Shown here: in pieces, positions 40,836 to 50,636 of the stretch | Layout: each line of letters starts with the position of its first letter | How positions within the stretch are numbered: position 1 is the stretch's first letter | Origin: Chloropicon primus | Lineage: Eukaryota > Chlorophyta > Chloropicophyceae > Chloropicales > Chloropicaceae | Direction of reading: 5' to 3' | DNA: 64,000 bases | Assembly (NCBI GenBank): GCA_023205875.1 | Contig: CP060757.1 | Span: 62,001 to 126,000 of the forward strand | Translations under genes and position numbers: made by a program | Notes under the pieces: generated by a model | Told to the model about the DNA's origin: nothing | The model's database searches: none | What the model saw: only the letters and a program-made list of their open reading frames with translations

Positions 40836-42860
40836 ATGGTTGCGTTGGGTCCTGTGAAGGCGGAGGAGGGGAAGGGGGAGTGCGAGGGTGGCGCGTGTTC
40901 GACATCGTCGTGTTCCGGGGTGTCGAGCTACGACAAGCCTTTGAACCTTCCAGGGTGGAGGGACAAGAACTATGCACCCGAGGACTCACCGTTTACGTAC
41001 ATGAGGCACGAGACCAAGGGGAGAGCCTTGAACAGGGACGTGGAGGACATCTACAAGCGCTGGGACGACATCATACCGGAGGAGAAGATGGAGACGTTTC
41101 GGAGCATGGTGTGCGAGATCGTGGAGGGGAGGCCCGAGACCGACAGGGACCTGACCAAGCTGCTTACGGTGTCCAGGAGGCGGCACAAGATGATCCCAAA
41201 AAAGTCTCAGCTCCTGCACATGTACCGCACGATGAGGTCGAACGGGGAGGTGGAAGAGATCCCGCACATCGAGAAGCTCCTGATGAAGAAGTCAGGCAAA
41301 AGCTCGTCGGGCGTCCTGGTGATCACCGTCGTGACGAGTCCGTACCCCACGGTGAACGGCAAGGTCCAGACCTTCAGCTGCAAGTGGGACTGCCACTACT
41401 GCCCGAACGAGCCTGGCCAGCCCAGGAGCTACCTCCACGACGAGCCCAGCGTTCTTCGGGCGAACCAGAACTCCTTTGATGCCTGCCTGCAGTTCACGGA
41501 CAGGGCCGCGACGCTGGCTCAGAACGGGCACCCGGTGGACAAGATCGAGATCATCGTGCTTGGGGGGACCTGGGCGTCATATCCGGAGGAGTACCGGGAG
41601 GAGTTTTGCAGGGACCTCTTCTATGCCGCGAACACTTTCTACGAGAGGAAGAAGAGGGGGAGGTACGCCATCGAGGAGGAGCAGAGGATCAACGAGTCCG
41701 CCCAGTGCAAGATCATCGGCCTGACCTTGGAGACGAGGCCAGACACGATCAACCCGGCGGAGTTGCACAGGCTGAGGAAGTACGGGTGCACGAGGGTCCA
41801 AATCGGAGTCCAGCACACGAACGACGCCATTTTGAAGAAGATCAACAGGAAGCACTACAGGAAGGACGCAGTCAGGGCGATCCAGATGCTGAAGGACACT
41901 TGCTACAAGATCGACATCCACCTGATGCCTAACTTGCCGGGGTCATCCCCGGAGATCGACAAGGAGATGTTCCTCGACGTCCTGTACAGCGATGACATGC
42001 AGGTGGACCAGTGGAAGATCTACCCTTGCGAGGTGGTCCCTTGGACGAAGATCAAAAAGTGGTTCGACGAGGGCACGTTCGTTCCCTACGGCTTGGAGAA
42101 GCTCATCGAGGTGCTGATGTACGGCAAGTCGAGGGTTCACCCTTGGATCCGCCTCAACAGGGTGGTGAGGGACATCCCCAGCCAGTACATTCTCGGCGGG
42201 GTGGACGTTCCCAACCTGAGGGAGGACGTGGCGAGCATCATGAGGAAGCAGGGAAATCCTTGCAAGTGCATCCGGTGCCGAGAGGTCCACGACAACAAGA
42301 AGGCGATCAAGCAGGCCGAGCTCGTTGTGCGCAAGTACAGGGGCTCCGGCGCGGACGAGTACTTCATCAGCTTCGAGACGCCGGACAGGTCGAAGATCTG
42401 CGGCTTTGTGCGCCTCCGCCTGAGCGAGACCGCCGGCGCGGGGGTTTTCCCGGAGCTGGAGAGGACGGCCCTCGTCCGCGAGCTCCACGTGTACGGCGTC
42501 CTCGTGGCGACGGAGAACAAGCAGAAGAAGACCGCCCAGCACGTGGGCTTCGGCAAGCGGATGATGCTCCACGCTGAGAAGATCGCTTGGAGGAGCGGGT
42601 ACAGGAGAATGGCGGTGATCGCCGGGGTGGGAACCCGGAACTACTACAGGAAGCTGGGCTACGAGATGGAGGGGGAAGGGGAGTTCATGGTCAAGTCCTT
42701 GGAGTGCCCGCTCACTTGGCGGGAGTGGATGCTCGACAGGACCACCCTCAAGTACTGCGCCCTCGGGTTGGGCGCGGTGGCCGTTCCCTTGGCCCTCGCC
42801 AGCTACCTTTGGGGGCCAAGGTCCAAGACCCAGCAGCACCAGGACGTTTCACCGCCCTAA
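40836..42860 (+). CDS. ELP3: ELP3-like radical SAM / acetyltransferase with C-terminal membrane anchor
   Basis: Single exon, 674 residues from the ATG at 40836. The radical SAM centre is CKWDCHYC (CX3CX2C), embedded in FSCKWDCHYCPNEPGQPRSY. That is not the CVYCPGGPDSDF form of canonical Elongator ELP3 but the form I associate with a second ELP3 clade in algae and apicomplexans. The barrel continues with KIEIIVLGGTWASYPEEYRE and QIGVQHTNDAILKKINRKHY. The acetyltransferase domain includes TALVRELHVYGVLV, QHVGFGKRMMLHAEKIAW and GVGTRNYYRKLGYEMEG. The last 40 residues add a single span, LKYCALGLGAVAVPLALASY, plus a short basic tail. That makes it a tail-anchored protein, as described for the mitochondrial outer-membrane ELP3 of Toxoplasma. 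Expected chemistry: cm5U-type wobble uridine modification of tRNA. Confidence 0.88.
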   Translation: MVALGPVKAEEGKGECEGGACSTSSCSGVSSYDKPLNLPGWRDKNYAPEDSPFTYMRHETKGRALNRDVEDIYKRWDDIIPEEKMETFRSMVCEIVEGRPETDRDLTKLLTVSRRRHKMIPKKSQLLHMYRTMRSNGEVEEIPHIEKLLMKKSGKSSSGVLVITVVTSPYPTVNGKVQTFSCKWDCHYCPNEPGQPRSYLHDEPSVLRANQNSFDACLQFTDRAATLAQNGHPVDKIEIIVLGGTWASYPEEYREEFCRDLFYAANTFYERKKRGRYAIEEEQRINESAQCKIIGLTLETRPDTINPAELHRLRKYGCTRVQIGVQHTNDAILKKINRKHYRKDAVRAIQMLKDTCYKIDIHLMPNLPGSSPEIDKEMFLDVLYSDDMQVDQWKIYPCEVVPWTKIKKWFDEGTFVPYGLEKLIEVLMYGKSRVHPWIRLNRVVRDIPSQYILGGVDVPNLREDVASIMRKQGNPCKCIRCREVHDNKKAIKQAELVVRKYRGSGADEYFISFETPDRSKICGFVRLRLSETAGAGVFPELERTALVRELHVYGVLVATENKQKKTAQHVGFGKRMMLHAEKIAWRSGYRRMAVIAGVGTRNYYRKLGYEMEGEGEFMVKSLECPLTWREWMLDRTTLKYCALGLGAVAVPLALASYLWGPRSKTQQHQDVSPP

Positions 42861-43094
42861 CACAACACTCGTCCTTTAGGCACGCTTGATCCATTCACCG
42901 CATTGTATTGGTCTGCATCTTTCTTTTTTTGAGACGCATCTTCCTCTCTAGTCGTGCCAACGCCAATGCCGATGCCAATGCCAATGCCTTCCGAACACCC
43001 TTCCCTGTCCCCAGACTTGCTTTGATCCAAGGGGATTTTTTTGTGGTCGAAGATCTCTCTCTGCCAGAGGAAGAGGATCTCTTTCTCGGAGACC

Positions 43095-43377
43095 ATGGCG
43101 ACGACGATGATGACGACGACGACGACGAGGACGAGGGAACTCGGGGGCCGGAGCCTGCGAGGATCGACTCGCCTCGAGTGCTTGGCAGGAAAAGCCACGT
43201 CCAGACAGCAACAGCGGTCGTGGCCGAAGCGACTCCTGAGTCACACGAACGGGAGGAGGAGCAACATCTTCCTGCACAGAACTCGGGCTCTCGACGAAGG
43301 TGAGGAGGGAGTGCCTGGCCACCGTCGTCGATTCTCTGTCGCTCTCTCTCTTTGTTTCTCTCTCGCTCACGTTCTCG

Positions 43378-43412
<35 letters not shown>

Positions 43413-44058
43413 TGCGTTCGGCAGGAACGGATGACGCTGATTTCGAGGACAGGCTTGCCAAGCTTCGAGCTGCCAAGGGCACCAAAGGAAGGGGCCAGGG
43501 AGGAACCAAGTCGAAGGCCAAGGAGACCGGGAGCAAGGCGTACGACTACACGGGCGAGACGGTATTTTACGAGGGGAGGCCATCCGCGGGGGACTTGGCC
43601 GTGAACGTTGCCCTCGGGGCGACGCTGCTCTGGCTGGTGAGTATCCCACCCCTTCTTGCCCTCTTCCCAAGGGCTTCGCAAGTCCTGACGAATATCTCTG
43701 TTGCTTCGTTCTCCTTGCCCGTTTCTCTCCGCAGCCCCTCTCCATCGCCGCGGTAGGAAGGTTTGCTTGGGTCAACTACAAGATCACGGACAAGCGCATC
43801 TCGGTCTCGAACACGTCCCCGGTGGCGAACGACGAGAGTCAGTTGGACTGCCCGTACGCGCAGGTCTCTGACGTGTCCGCCATCGGCAGGGGCCTGGGGC
43901 TCTGGGGCGACATGGTGGTGAAGCTCAAGGACGGAAGCAAGATTGAGATAAGGTCGATCGACAGGTGGCAGGAGGTGAGAGATTACATCCTCGCCCGCGT
44001 CGCGGAGGTGAGCAAGGAGAGCGCCGACAAGGTGGACGCCAAGCCGGCCGGTTTCTGA
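43095..44058 (+). CDS. Plastid-targeted bacterial-type PH domain protein, 3 exons
   Basis: Exons 43095-43299, 43425-43636 and 43735-44058 (phases 1 and 0; the first intron ends in a TC tract) give 246 residues. Residues 1-68 are Thr/Arg/Ser-rich with few acids, a transit peptide. After an acidic-basic linker, TVFYEGRPSAGDLAVNVALG starts a membrane-associated segment, GATLLWLPLSIAAVGRFAW. A YdbS/DUF304-type PH fold follows: VNYKITDKRISVSN, CPYAQVSDVSAIGRGLGLWG, DMVVKLKDGSKIEIRSIDRW. The family occurs in bacteria, cyanobacteria and plastids with membrane-linked, undefined roles. An alternative start in the same exon is unlikely, because this ATG opens a good transit sequence. It converges with NF-YC. 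Confidence 0.8.
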
Positions 44059-44208
44059 GGACGGGCGAAGAGACGCCTCTCGGGGCTCGTTTTCTTTCCA
44101 AGAATGGAAGAGGGATCCCTCACCATTCGCGCGAGTCGTTCAAGAAAAAAGAAAAAAGGTAAAAGTACATGGCGAATAAAAAGGTTACTGGCCCAAGGTT
44201 CTTCCCCC

Positions 44209-44754
44209 TTACTGTTCTTTGTCTTGTTGTACACCTGTGATGGGTTGGAACTGGCCCGGCACGCTGTATTGGCCATACATTTGCTGCTGCATCGCGGGGT
44301 TGATCTGGTAGCCCTCTCCCCCCGCCATGCCGTGCATGTACTGGTACGGCATCCCGGGGTACATTCCGTGCCCCGGCACTGGACCGCCCACAGGCATGCG
44401 GGACTCGTCCTTGACGTCGTCCCTCGGCACGATGTCGAGCAAAAAGTCGAAGACGTCCGTCTTGGTGATTGCGGCAGCAATGTCATTCCTTTGCAGGGTC
44501 CTCCTCTTGCTCTCCTCGGAGTGCATCCACGACCTGAGCGTCAGCTCGAGTATGAAGAGCTCGCAGGCCTTGGCGAAAAGCACGGGGGCCTCCGCGCTGA
44601 TCATGCGGACGTCCTCGTCCGACTTCATGATCTTCTTTATCCTCGCGAGGGGGAGCTGGTGGTTCTTAAATACCGACGTGTCCACAGGAACCTCCTTCAC
44701 CTCCTGCATCTGCTCCGCCCAGAAGCTCTTCAGCTGCTGGTTCTGCGACTGCAT
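44209..44754 (-). CDS. NFYC: NF-YC (HAP5) subunit of the CCAAT-binding factor
   Basis: 181 residues from the ATG at 44754. An in-frame ATG at 44904 would add 50 residues that look like translated leader. The histone-fold core is almost canonical: [80 protein letters not shown] and [21 protein letters not shown] Gly/Met/Gln/Tyr-rich C-terminus follows ([14 protein letters not shown]), like the NF-YC activation tail. It forms a histone-like dimer with NF-YB, recruits NF-YA and binds CCAAT boxes in the nucleus. The gene converges with the PH-domain gene, with 150 bp between stops. Confidence 0.96.
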   Translation of the reverse strand: MQSQNQQLKSFWAEQMQEVKEVPVDTSVFKNHQLPLARIKKIMKSDEDVRMISAEAPVLFAKACELFILELTLRSWMHSEESKRRTLQRNDIAAAITKTDVFDFLLDIVPRDDVKDESRMPVGGPVPGHGMYPGMPYQYMHGMAGGEGYQINPAMQQQMYGQYSVPGQFQPITGVQQDKEQ

Positions 44755-45578
44755 CGTGTCGCTCGACCGGCGTTGCGTTGCGTTTCTCCGCAAAAGCCCA
44801 AGGACCAGGACCGAAGAAACAGACGAAGCAAGGCTCCAGCCAGGGTATCCAATACTATCGGAGTCCTCCTCCTCCTCCTTCTCCTCGTGATCCCGTTCCG
44901 ACACAAAGAAAAAGATAGAGAGAAGAGAAGAGCCGGAGAGGGAGAGAGAGAGAAGAAGAAGAGAAGCCCTGTTCGCACGTTACGTTCCTCGTCTTCGTTA
45001 CGTAACGCGAGTTTGTCCTCGTCTTCGTTGTGGTCTTCGTTGTTGTTGTTGTTGTTGTTGTCGTCGTCGTCGTCCTCGTTCGGTTCGTTTCAGTTGGTTT
45101 CCCTTCGTTCGTTTCGGGGTGTGTTCTGGTTTGGTTCGTTTATCCTTATCCGGCTTTTGTCTTGGCTCGTGGTGGGGTGGTGGGTAACACAGGAGATCTA
45201 CTAGGAGGAACACAACGCTCCCAGCCACACATTGTCATCCGAGTACAAATTCCACAACCCAAACCAAGGGAACAAGGGGAAAAGAAAAAGAGGCCGAGGG
45301 GGAGGGTTTTAGGGTTTAGGGAGGGGTTTTAGGGTTTAGGGTACACTCCAGGAGAGAGACAGGGAGACGAGACAGGGAGACAGGGAGAGAGGGAGACAGG
45401 GAGAGGGAGAGGCGGCTCGGGGGGGCGCAAGGGTTGGTTGGGAAGGAGGCAGGGGAGCTGTGGTGGGAACAGATTGAGAGGGCTTTCTTTTCTGTTCTTT
45501 TCGTTTCGTTTCGTTTTGCCTCGTCGTGGTTGTCTTCCATTGGTTTCGTTCCTTCGACACAGAGACAGACAGACACGA

Positions 45579-45615
<37 letters not shown>
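44755..45615. promoter_or_regulatory. Divergent region NF-YC / uL24m with telomere-like boxes and GA leader
   Basis: 861 bp without a gene. It contains a (GTT)n/(GTC)n tract at about 45028-45075, telomere-like repeats at 45307-45342, a GGGAGACA-type tandem tract at 45356-45412 and a long GA run at 45583-45615 touching the uL24m start codon. Some of the left part is probably NF-YC 5' leader. Confidence 0.5.
45307..45342 (+). promoter_or_regulatory. Telo-box-like cluster (TTTTAGGG/TTTAGGG)
   Basis: Two pairs of TTTTAGGGTTTAGGG separated by AGGGG, about 275-310 bp upstream of the uL24m ATG. On the other strand these read AAACCCTAAA, the plant telo-box found in promoters of ribosomal-protein and translation genes. 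Single copies also occur at about 17345 and 49638. Confidence 0.6.
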
Positions 45616-45619
<4 letters not shown>

Positions 45620-46179
45620 GGAGGAGGCAAGTGTTTGACAAGTTCAAGAAGCCTTGGAGGATCATCAAGGGGGACACTGTGTTCGTGAGGACGGGTGCGG
45701 AGAGGACCAAGACAGGGGTCGTGGCCCAGGTCAACAGGGACTCGAACACGGTCGTCGTCGAGGGACTCAACCTCAAGAAGAAGCATGTGAAGAAGACCGA
45801 GGAGCAGCCTGGGGGCATTTACCTCGTCGAGGGGAAGATACACTACTCTAACGTCGCGCTGATGGATCCGGAGACCGGACTGCCGTGCAGAACCACGTAC
45901 AGGTACCTCGAGGACGGAACCAAAGTGAGGGTTGCCCAAGGGAAGAAGACCTCCGGGTCGATCATACCTTTCCCCGAGTACCAGAGGAAGAAGCCGAGGA
46001 GCGTGGTCGTGGGGCCCAAGTGCACTCCAGAGGGTGAAGTGAACCGGGTCACGTACACCAGCTCCAGGGGGTACGCCGTGCTCAGCGCCGCGGGGTGCTA
46101 CGGGTTCGCCGGCGCCTCGGCTCACGTCGGTTTCGCCGCGAGCAGGTTCTTCGGCTGTAGCCAACCCCTGCTGCGGTGA
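45616..46179 (+). CDS. RPL24: Mitochondrial large-subunit ribosomal protein uL24m
   Basis: Single exon, 187 residues from the ATG at 45616, chosen because the frame upstream is GA-repeat translation. The KOW motif is at WRIIKGDTVFVRTGAERTKT followed by GVVAQVNRDSNTVVVEGLNL and KKKHVKKTEEQPGGIYLVEG, then IHYSNVALMDPETGLPCRTT. This is the bacterial L24 plan. The region PRSVVVGPKCTPEGEVNRVT matches the extended C-terminus of mitochondrial L24 rather than plastid L24, and no transit peptide is obvious, which is common for uL24m. The last ~35 residues (Gly/Ala/Ser-rich, ending CSQPLLR) are unusual and may be extra or mis-annotated if an intron lies near 46030-46060. It binds 23S rRNA early in assembly. 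Confidence 0.82.
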
Positions 46180-46451
46180 CTGTTCTGGGACAGGTGACCT
46201 CCTCAAGTGAGTCCTTGCTCTCTTGTGCTGCCGTTGCCCGTGTCCCTCTGTTTGTCGTATCTATTAATTGTGTTGCTTGCGCTTAAGTATTCGTGCCAGA
46301 CAAAACACGCACACAAATGCACAAAACAAAACAAACGCATTCCTTTTCGTGCTCTTGTTTCTGCGGGGTCGAGACTCCTTTCTTGCCTCCGCCCCTCCAC
46401 TCGGGTTGGGATGGATCCCACGTCCTCCTCCTCCTCCTCCTCCTCCTCCTG

Positions 46452-46490
<39 letters not shown>

Positions 46491-46830
46491 GGGGGGGGGG
46501 GTTGGCATGGTTCCCTCGAGTCTCCTTCCTTGGTGTTGTGCCGCTTCGTGCCCGCCCTGCCTCTCCCCCCTCTCTCTCTCCAAAGGTGAAGGGTAGTGGA
46601 CGGACCTTCCATTGGATTGGGATGGATCTTGGGATGGATCCCACGTCCTCCTCCTTGGCTCCTGGTTCCTGGCTCCTGGTTCCCTAACTTCTTGGTTGGG
46701 ATCCTATCTTTGACTCAAACCAAAAACGAGGCTGGGTTTGTTTTGAATCCATCGAAAACGAGACTGGTTGCGTTCCTTGGGTTTGATTAACCCAAAAGGA
46801 AACGAAACGAAAGGAAAGGAAAGGGGTTTG

Positions 46831-46868
<38 letters not shown>

Positions 46869-47244
46869 TCCCGGCACCGAGGCACCGAGGCACCGAGGCA
46901 CCAGGAGAAGGAGAAGGAGAAGGAGAAGGAGACCACCGAGGGCCCGACACAAGACACGAGGCGTGTCAAGGGGGAGGGGACAACACACGCACACAAACAA
47001 CACACAAACAACACACAAACAAACACACAACACACAAACAATTGGCTTGTGGCCTTGTGTTGATAACGCGGTACGCCACCCTTTTGTGGGTTTCGCCTTT
47101 TTCTACTCGGTAGTTGGTGTTGGTGTCCTCCGGGAGTACACAGATAGCGCTTGTCACGTCACGTCACGTAGGACGACCTAGGCGGCTCAACGAAACCTTG
47201 CAAAGAAAAAAGAAAGCACCTTGCCCGCATCTTGACAGGACAAG
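46180..47244. other. 1.07 kb low-complexity intergenic region
   Basis: No supported gene. It is built from short repeats: a (TCC)n tract about 46424-46452, (GT)n at 46454-46489 followed by a G run, and a 26 bp sequence around GGGATGGATCCCACGTCCTC repeated at about 46407 and 46629. There is also a (CT)n tract at about 46834-46864, CACCGAGG repeats about 46875-46902, a GAGAAG array to 46930, and ACACACAAACA repeats at 46981-47040. Long frames here are artefacts of the repeats. Confidence 0.6.
46454..46489 (+). repeat. (GT)n microsatellite
   Basis: About 18 GT units followed directly by a run of about 12 G. Confidence 0.95.
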
Positions 47245-49095
47245 ATGGTGCAGGAGGAGGAGGTCAAGGTGGTGAGCGATGGGGAGGTCCCGGTCCCGGT
47301 TCCGGTTCCCGAGGACGACGGGTCGGACGACGACGACTTTCTTTACGAGGAGTTGGACGTGGAGAGCGAGGTGGACGCGGATGACAACTACAGCGAGGAC
47401 TTGGACGCCATCATTCGAAGCTTGCAGACCGCCAAGGACGAGGAGCAGCGGGGGGACAAGGCCCTGGAGGAGCTTGGGGAGCGCGTCAAGGCACCTGGAG
47501 AGGTCACGAGAAGGCCAGAGGTCATCGACGACTTTTTCAGGAACTTTCTTGTGAAGATGAACTTGACGAGGACCCTCGAGTCCTTCGAGACCGAGTGGTA
47601 CGAGATGAAGGCCACGGGCCGCCTGGAGGAGGAGAACATGGGCAACGTGCCGGACATCTACATCTTGAACCAGCAGCTTCAGGACGTGATCACCACCCTG
47701 AGGTCGGAGCTTCGCTCGGCGAGGGCCATTGCCGAGAAGGCGACCTCCACTTGGGACAAGTTCCGCAAGGAGAGGGACTTTCATCGCATGCATCACAAGC
47801 GCGTGGGCCAGGAGAAGAACAAGCTGCTGACGGACCTCAAGCGCCTGAGGAAGCACTACAGCCAGTACGAGCCCACCATCAAGGAGCTGAGGCACAAGTA
47901 CGAGGTCGCCATGAAGGAGAAGATGCTGATGCGCTTGGAGCGCGACAGGATCAACTCCAAGTTGGAGGGCCTCGAGAAGAGGCTGGAGGGCCAGAAGCTG
48001 GCCGGGGACAGGATGCAGAGCAAGGTCGGGTCCTCCGCGGACTCGTCTGGAAGGACGGTGCCTCTGGACGCCAAGAGGGCGAGCACGAAGAAGGCCGCCA
48101 CCTTGGAGAAGAGTAAGACTGCCAAGGGCGACACGCTCAAGCACAGCCTGCCGGCCTCGGACAGGGAGAACCCGTACTCCAAGCTCGAGTTCGAGCCACT
48201 TCCCGTGAACTCGTTCAGCTTGCAGAAGACTTTCAAGGGGCATCTCATGTCGGTGTCCGACATCGCGATCCACCCCAAGAAGCCCGTGATTGCCACCGCT
48301 TCGGACGACACCACGTGGAAGCTCTGGTCCATCCCCAACGGTGATCTGATCATGGCGGGAGAGGGCCACAAGGACTGGGTTGCCAGCGTCTCCTTCCACC
48401 CGCAGGGAACGCAAATCGCTACGGCGTCGGGAGACTCCACGGTCAAGCTGTGGGACTTCCAAGCGGCGAGGTGCACGTTGACGTTCACCGAGCACACCCA
48501 GGCCGTCTGGGGCGTGGCCTTCCACGACACGGGCGACTTCCTCGCCAGTTGCAGTCTGGACCACTCCACCAGGCTTTGGGACATTGCCACCGCCAAGTGC
48601 AAGGCCACGCTTAGGGGGCACGTCGACAGTGTGAACTCGGTGTGCTGGCAGCCTTTCACGAACAACCTTTGCACGGGAAGCAGCGACAAGACGGTGAGCT
48701 TATGGGATGCCAGGACGGGGCTCTGCGCCCAGACCTTCTATGGCCACCTCAACAGTTGCAACTCCGTGGTCTTTGACCTCAAGGGAGGCTTCGTGGCCAG
48801 CTGCGACGCGGACGGCATCGTCAAGCTCTGGGACGTTAGAATGGTCAAGGAGTTTGGATCCATCGACGTTGGCCCCCACTCCGCGAACAAGGTCTCGCTG
48901 GACAGGAGTGGCAAGGTCCTTGCCGTTGCCTGCGACGACACCATGATCAAGTGCTTCTCCCTCAAGGGCGACTCTCCGACCGAGCTCTGTCAGCTCTCGG
49001 GGCACGAGGACTCTGCCCTGAGCGTGGCCTTCGACCCCTACGGCTCCTATGCCATCTCCTCGGGTGCGGACATGACCTTCAGGGTGTGGTCCTAA
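47245..49095 (+). CDS. SPAG16: PF20/SPAG16 axonemal central-apparatus WD40 protein
   Basis: Single exon, 616 residues from the ATG at 47245 (Chlamydomonas PF20 about 606, human SPAG16 631). An acidic start (DDDFLYEELDVESEVDADDN) is followed by FFRNFLVKMNLTRTLESFET, then the PF20-specific segment NVPDIYILNQQLQDVITTLR and STWDKFRKERDFHRMHHKRV. A coiled coil runs to about residue 250. From about residue 330, KTFKGHLMSVSDIAIHPKKP opens seven WD40 repeats with normal GH...WD spacing. PF20 lies on the bridge between the two central-pair microtubules, and its loss paralyses flagella. With BBS1, it shows this lineage keeps motile flagella. Katanin p80 was considered, but the N-terminal half fits PF20. 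Confidence 0.93.
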   Translation: MVQEEEVKVVSDGEVPVPVPVPEDDGSDDDDFLYEELDVESEVDADDNYSEDLDAIIRSLQTAKDEEQRGDKALEELGERVKAPGEVTRRPEVIDDFFRNFLVKMNLTRTLESFETEWYEMKATGRLEEENMGNVPDIYILNQQLQDVITTLRSELRSARAIAEKATSTWDKFRKERDFHRMHHKRVGQEKNKLLTDLKRLRKHYSQYEPTIKELRHKYEVAMKEKMLMRLERDRINSKLEGLEKRLEGQKLAGDRMQSKVGSSADSSGRTVPLDAKRASTKKAATLEKSKTAKGDTLKHSLPASDRENPYSKLEFEPLPVNSFSLQKTFKGHLMSVSDIAIHPKKPVIATASDDTTWKLWSIPNGDLIMAGEGHKDWVASVSFHPQGTQIATASGDSTVKLWDFQAARCTLTFTEHTQAVWGVAFHDTGDFLASCSLDHSTRLWDIATAKCKATLRGHVDSVNSVCWQPFTNNLCTGSSDKTVSLWDARTGLCAQTFYGHLNSCNSVVFDLKGGFVASCDADGIVKLWDVRMVKEFGSIDVGPHSANKVSLDRSGKVLAVACDDTMIKCFSLKGDSPTELCQLSGHEDSALSVAFDPYGSYAISSGADMTFRVWS

Positions 49096-49920
49096 CCAGA
49101 CGACGCGGCTTTGGGGAAACCCGCAACCCGCGCAAATTGAGCGGGCCTCACCAAAATTCCTGTACACTAGAAATTCTGGAGCGACTCAAGAGCCGAGGAG
49201 GACACACACACACACACACACACACAAACACCACTCGCTCGCTGGCTCGCTCGCTGTCAGTGAAAAGTTCTTGCCTTTATAAGTATCCTTCACTTGATCC
49301 AATGCATCATTGAACCTTTTTCTGGAACACACCAAACCATTCATTCATTCATCCATTTGCTTGGTTTTGGTGGTGGTTCCCCTTCCAGTTGGGTGGTGTG
49401 TTTGTACACCCCACAAGCCGGACACCAATCCATCACAATCCATCGATCATCCATCGCCTTCCTGGCTCCATCTTACGAAGCAATCACGATCTCCCTGACA
49501 GGATGAAGACCAAGGAGGAGACACCATCCATGCTTCCCCTTCCTTTCTCCCCCCCACTCCCCACCATCCCCCTTCATCCATCCCCTCCATGACAGAGATA
49601 GAGATGATGATTCTCCTCCTCCAGGTTTTCCTCCCTCTGGAAACCCTAATTCTAATTGCCTCGAGGGTTTTGGGAAGGAACCACAAAAAGGGCGGCAGAA
49701 GAAAACGCAAAGGAGACAACGCAACACAACGCAACGCACCCTAAGGTGAGTGACGGGACGGACACAAACGTAACGCGGACGAGTACAACGAACGACAAAC
49801 GACTTGGCCGTGTCCAGTGGGACGCTCGCACGCGCACGCGAGCCTCGCCTCGCCTCGCACGCTTGCGTGCTTGCTTTTGCGCGGAAAGAGAGAACCGACT
49901 GGACTGACACACTCCCTCCG

Positions 49921-49952
<32 letters not shown>

Positions 49953-50018
49953 CCTTGCTCTTCTTCTTGTTCTTCTTGTTCTGTTGCAGCAGGTTTTTGT
50001 TTCACAACTTTCACAAGG
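49096..50018. promoter_or_regulatory. Profilin upstream region with probable 5'UTR intron
   Basis: 923 bp without a coding gene. (CA)n at about 49202-49226 and CATT repeats near 49341 are present. A telo-box-like AAACCCTAA lies at 49638. A likely untranslated leader intron runs from GTGAGTGACG at 49746 to CTGTTGCAG at 49989, with a TC-rich tract at 49921-49949 before its acceptor. Confidence 0.5.
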
Positions 50019-50636
50019 ATGAGCTGGCAGAGTTATGTGGACGATCACTTGATGGTCGACCTCCCAAGTGGAGGAAAGCTCACTGCCGCGGCTATCTATG
50101 GACAGGACGGTGGCTGCTGGGCGCAGTCCGCTGGATTCCCAGCGGTAAGTGGTCACGCCCCTCACACTTCCTTCGCGAGTTCCTCTGTTGAATCGGAGGA
50201 AGAGTGCGGTGCCCGGCCAGGACCAGCCGTGAGGTTGCCGTGAGGTCGATCTCATCTCACCCAGTCACTCACTCGTGTGCGAACACCACCGTGAGGCTCG
50301 CTTTCCCTCTTCTTCCGCATGCTGACCCTCTTCCCTTCTCCTTGGACTCCCTTCACAATTCAGTTGGACGCGGACCAGGCTAAGATCTTGGTCACGGGCT
50401 TCTCTGATCCTGGCGCTGTTGCCGCCTCCGGAATCCGCATCGGAGACAAGAAGTTCATCTCCATTGGAGGCATCCCAGGTGAGTGCTTGAGAGGCAGGAA
50501 GGGAGCCGGAGGCTGCACCGTGAAGAAGACGAACACCGCCATGGTCATCGGTATCTATGACGAGGGTGTTCAAGGTGGGGACTGCAACGTCATCGTTGAG
50601 AACCTCGGCGATTACTTGATCGGACAGAACATTTGA
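50019..50636 (+). CDS. PFN: Profilin, 2 exons
   Basis: Exons 50019-50144 and 50364-50636 (phase 0, GTAAGT...CAG) give 132 residues, the standard plant/algal profilin size. The N-terminus [19 protein letters not shown] and [15 protein letters not shown] are the polyproline-binding side. The C-terminal half has [40 protein letters not shown] and [18 protein letters not shown]. Profilin binds actin monomers and polyproline ligands and feeds formins. The leader probably contains its own intron. The gene abuts the AT-rich island on its 3' side. Confidence 0.97.

Noticed and set aside
45307-45342. Telomere or chromosome end
   Set aside because: Only four units, flanked on both sides by ordinary genes; better explained as promoter telo-boxes.
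46180-47244. Small gene in the gap between uL24m and PF20
   Set aside because: All frames are translations of GT, CT, TCC, CACCGAGG and GAGAAG repeats, with no splice-consistent coding segment.
47164-48621. 485-codon minus-strand ORF opposite PF20
   Set aside because: Antisense shadow of a well supported WD40 protein.
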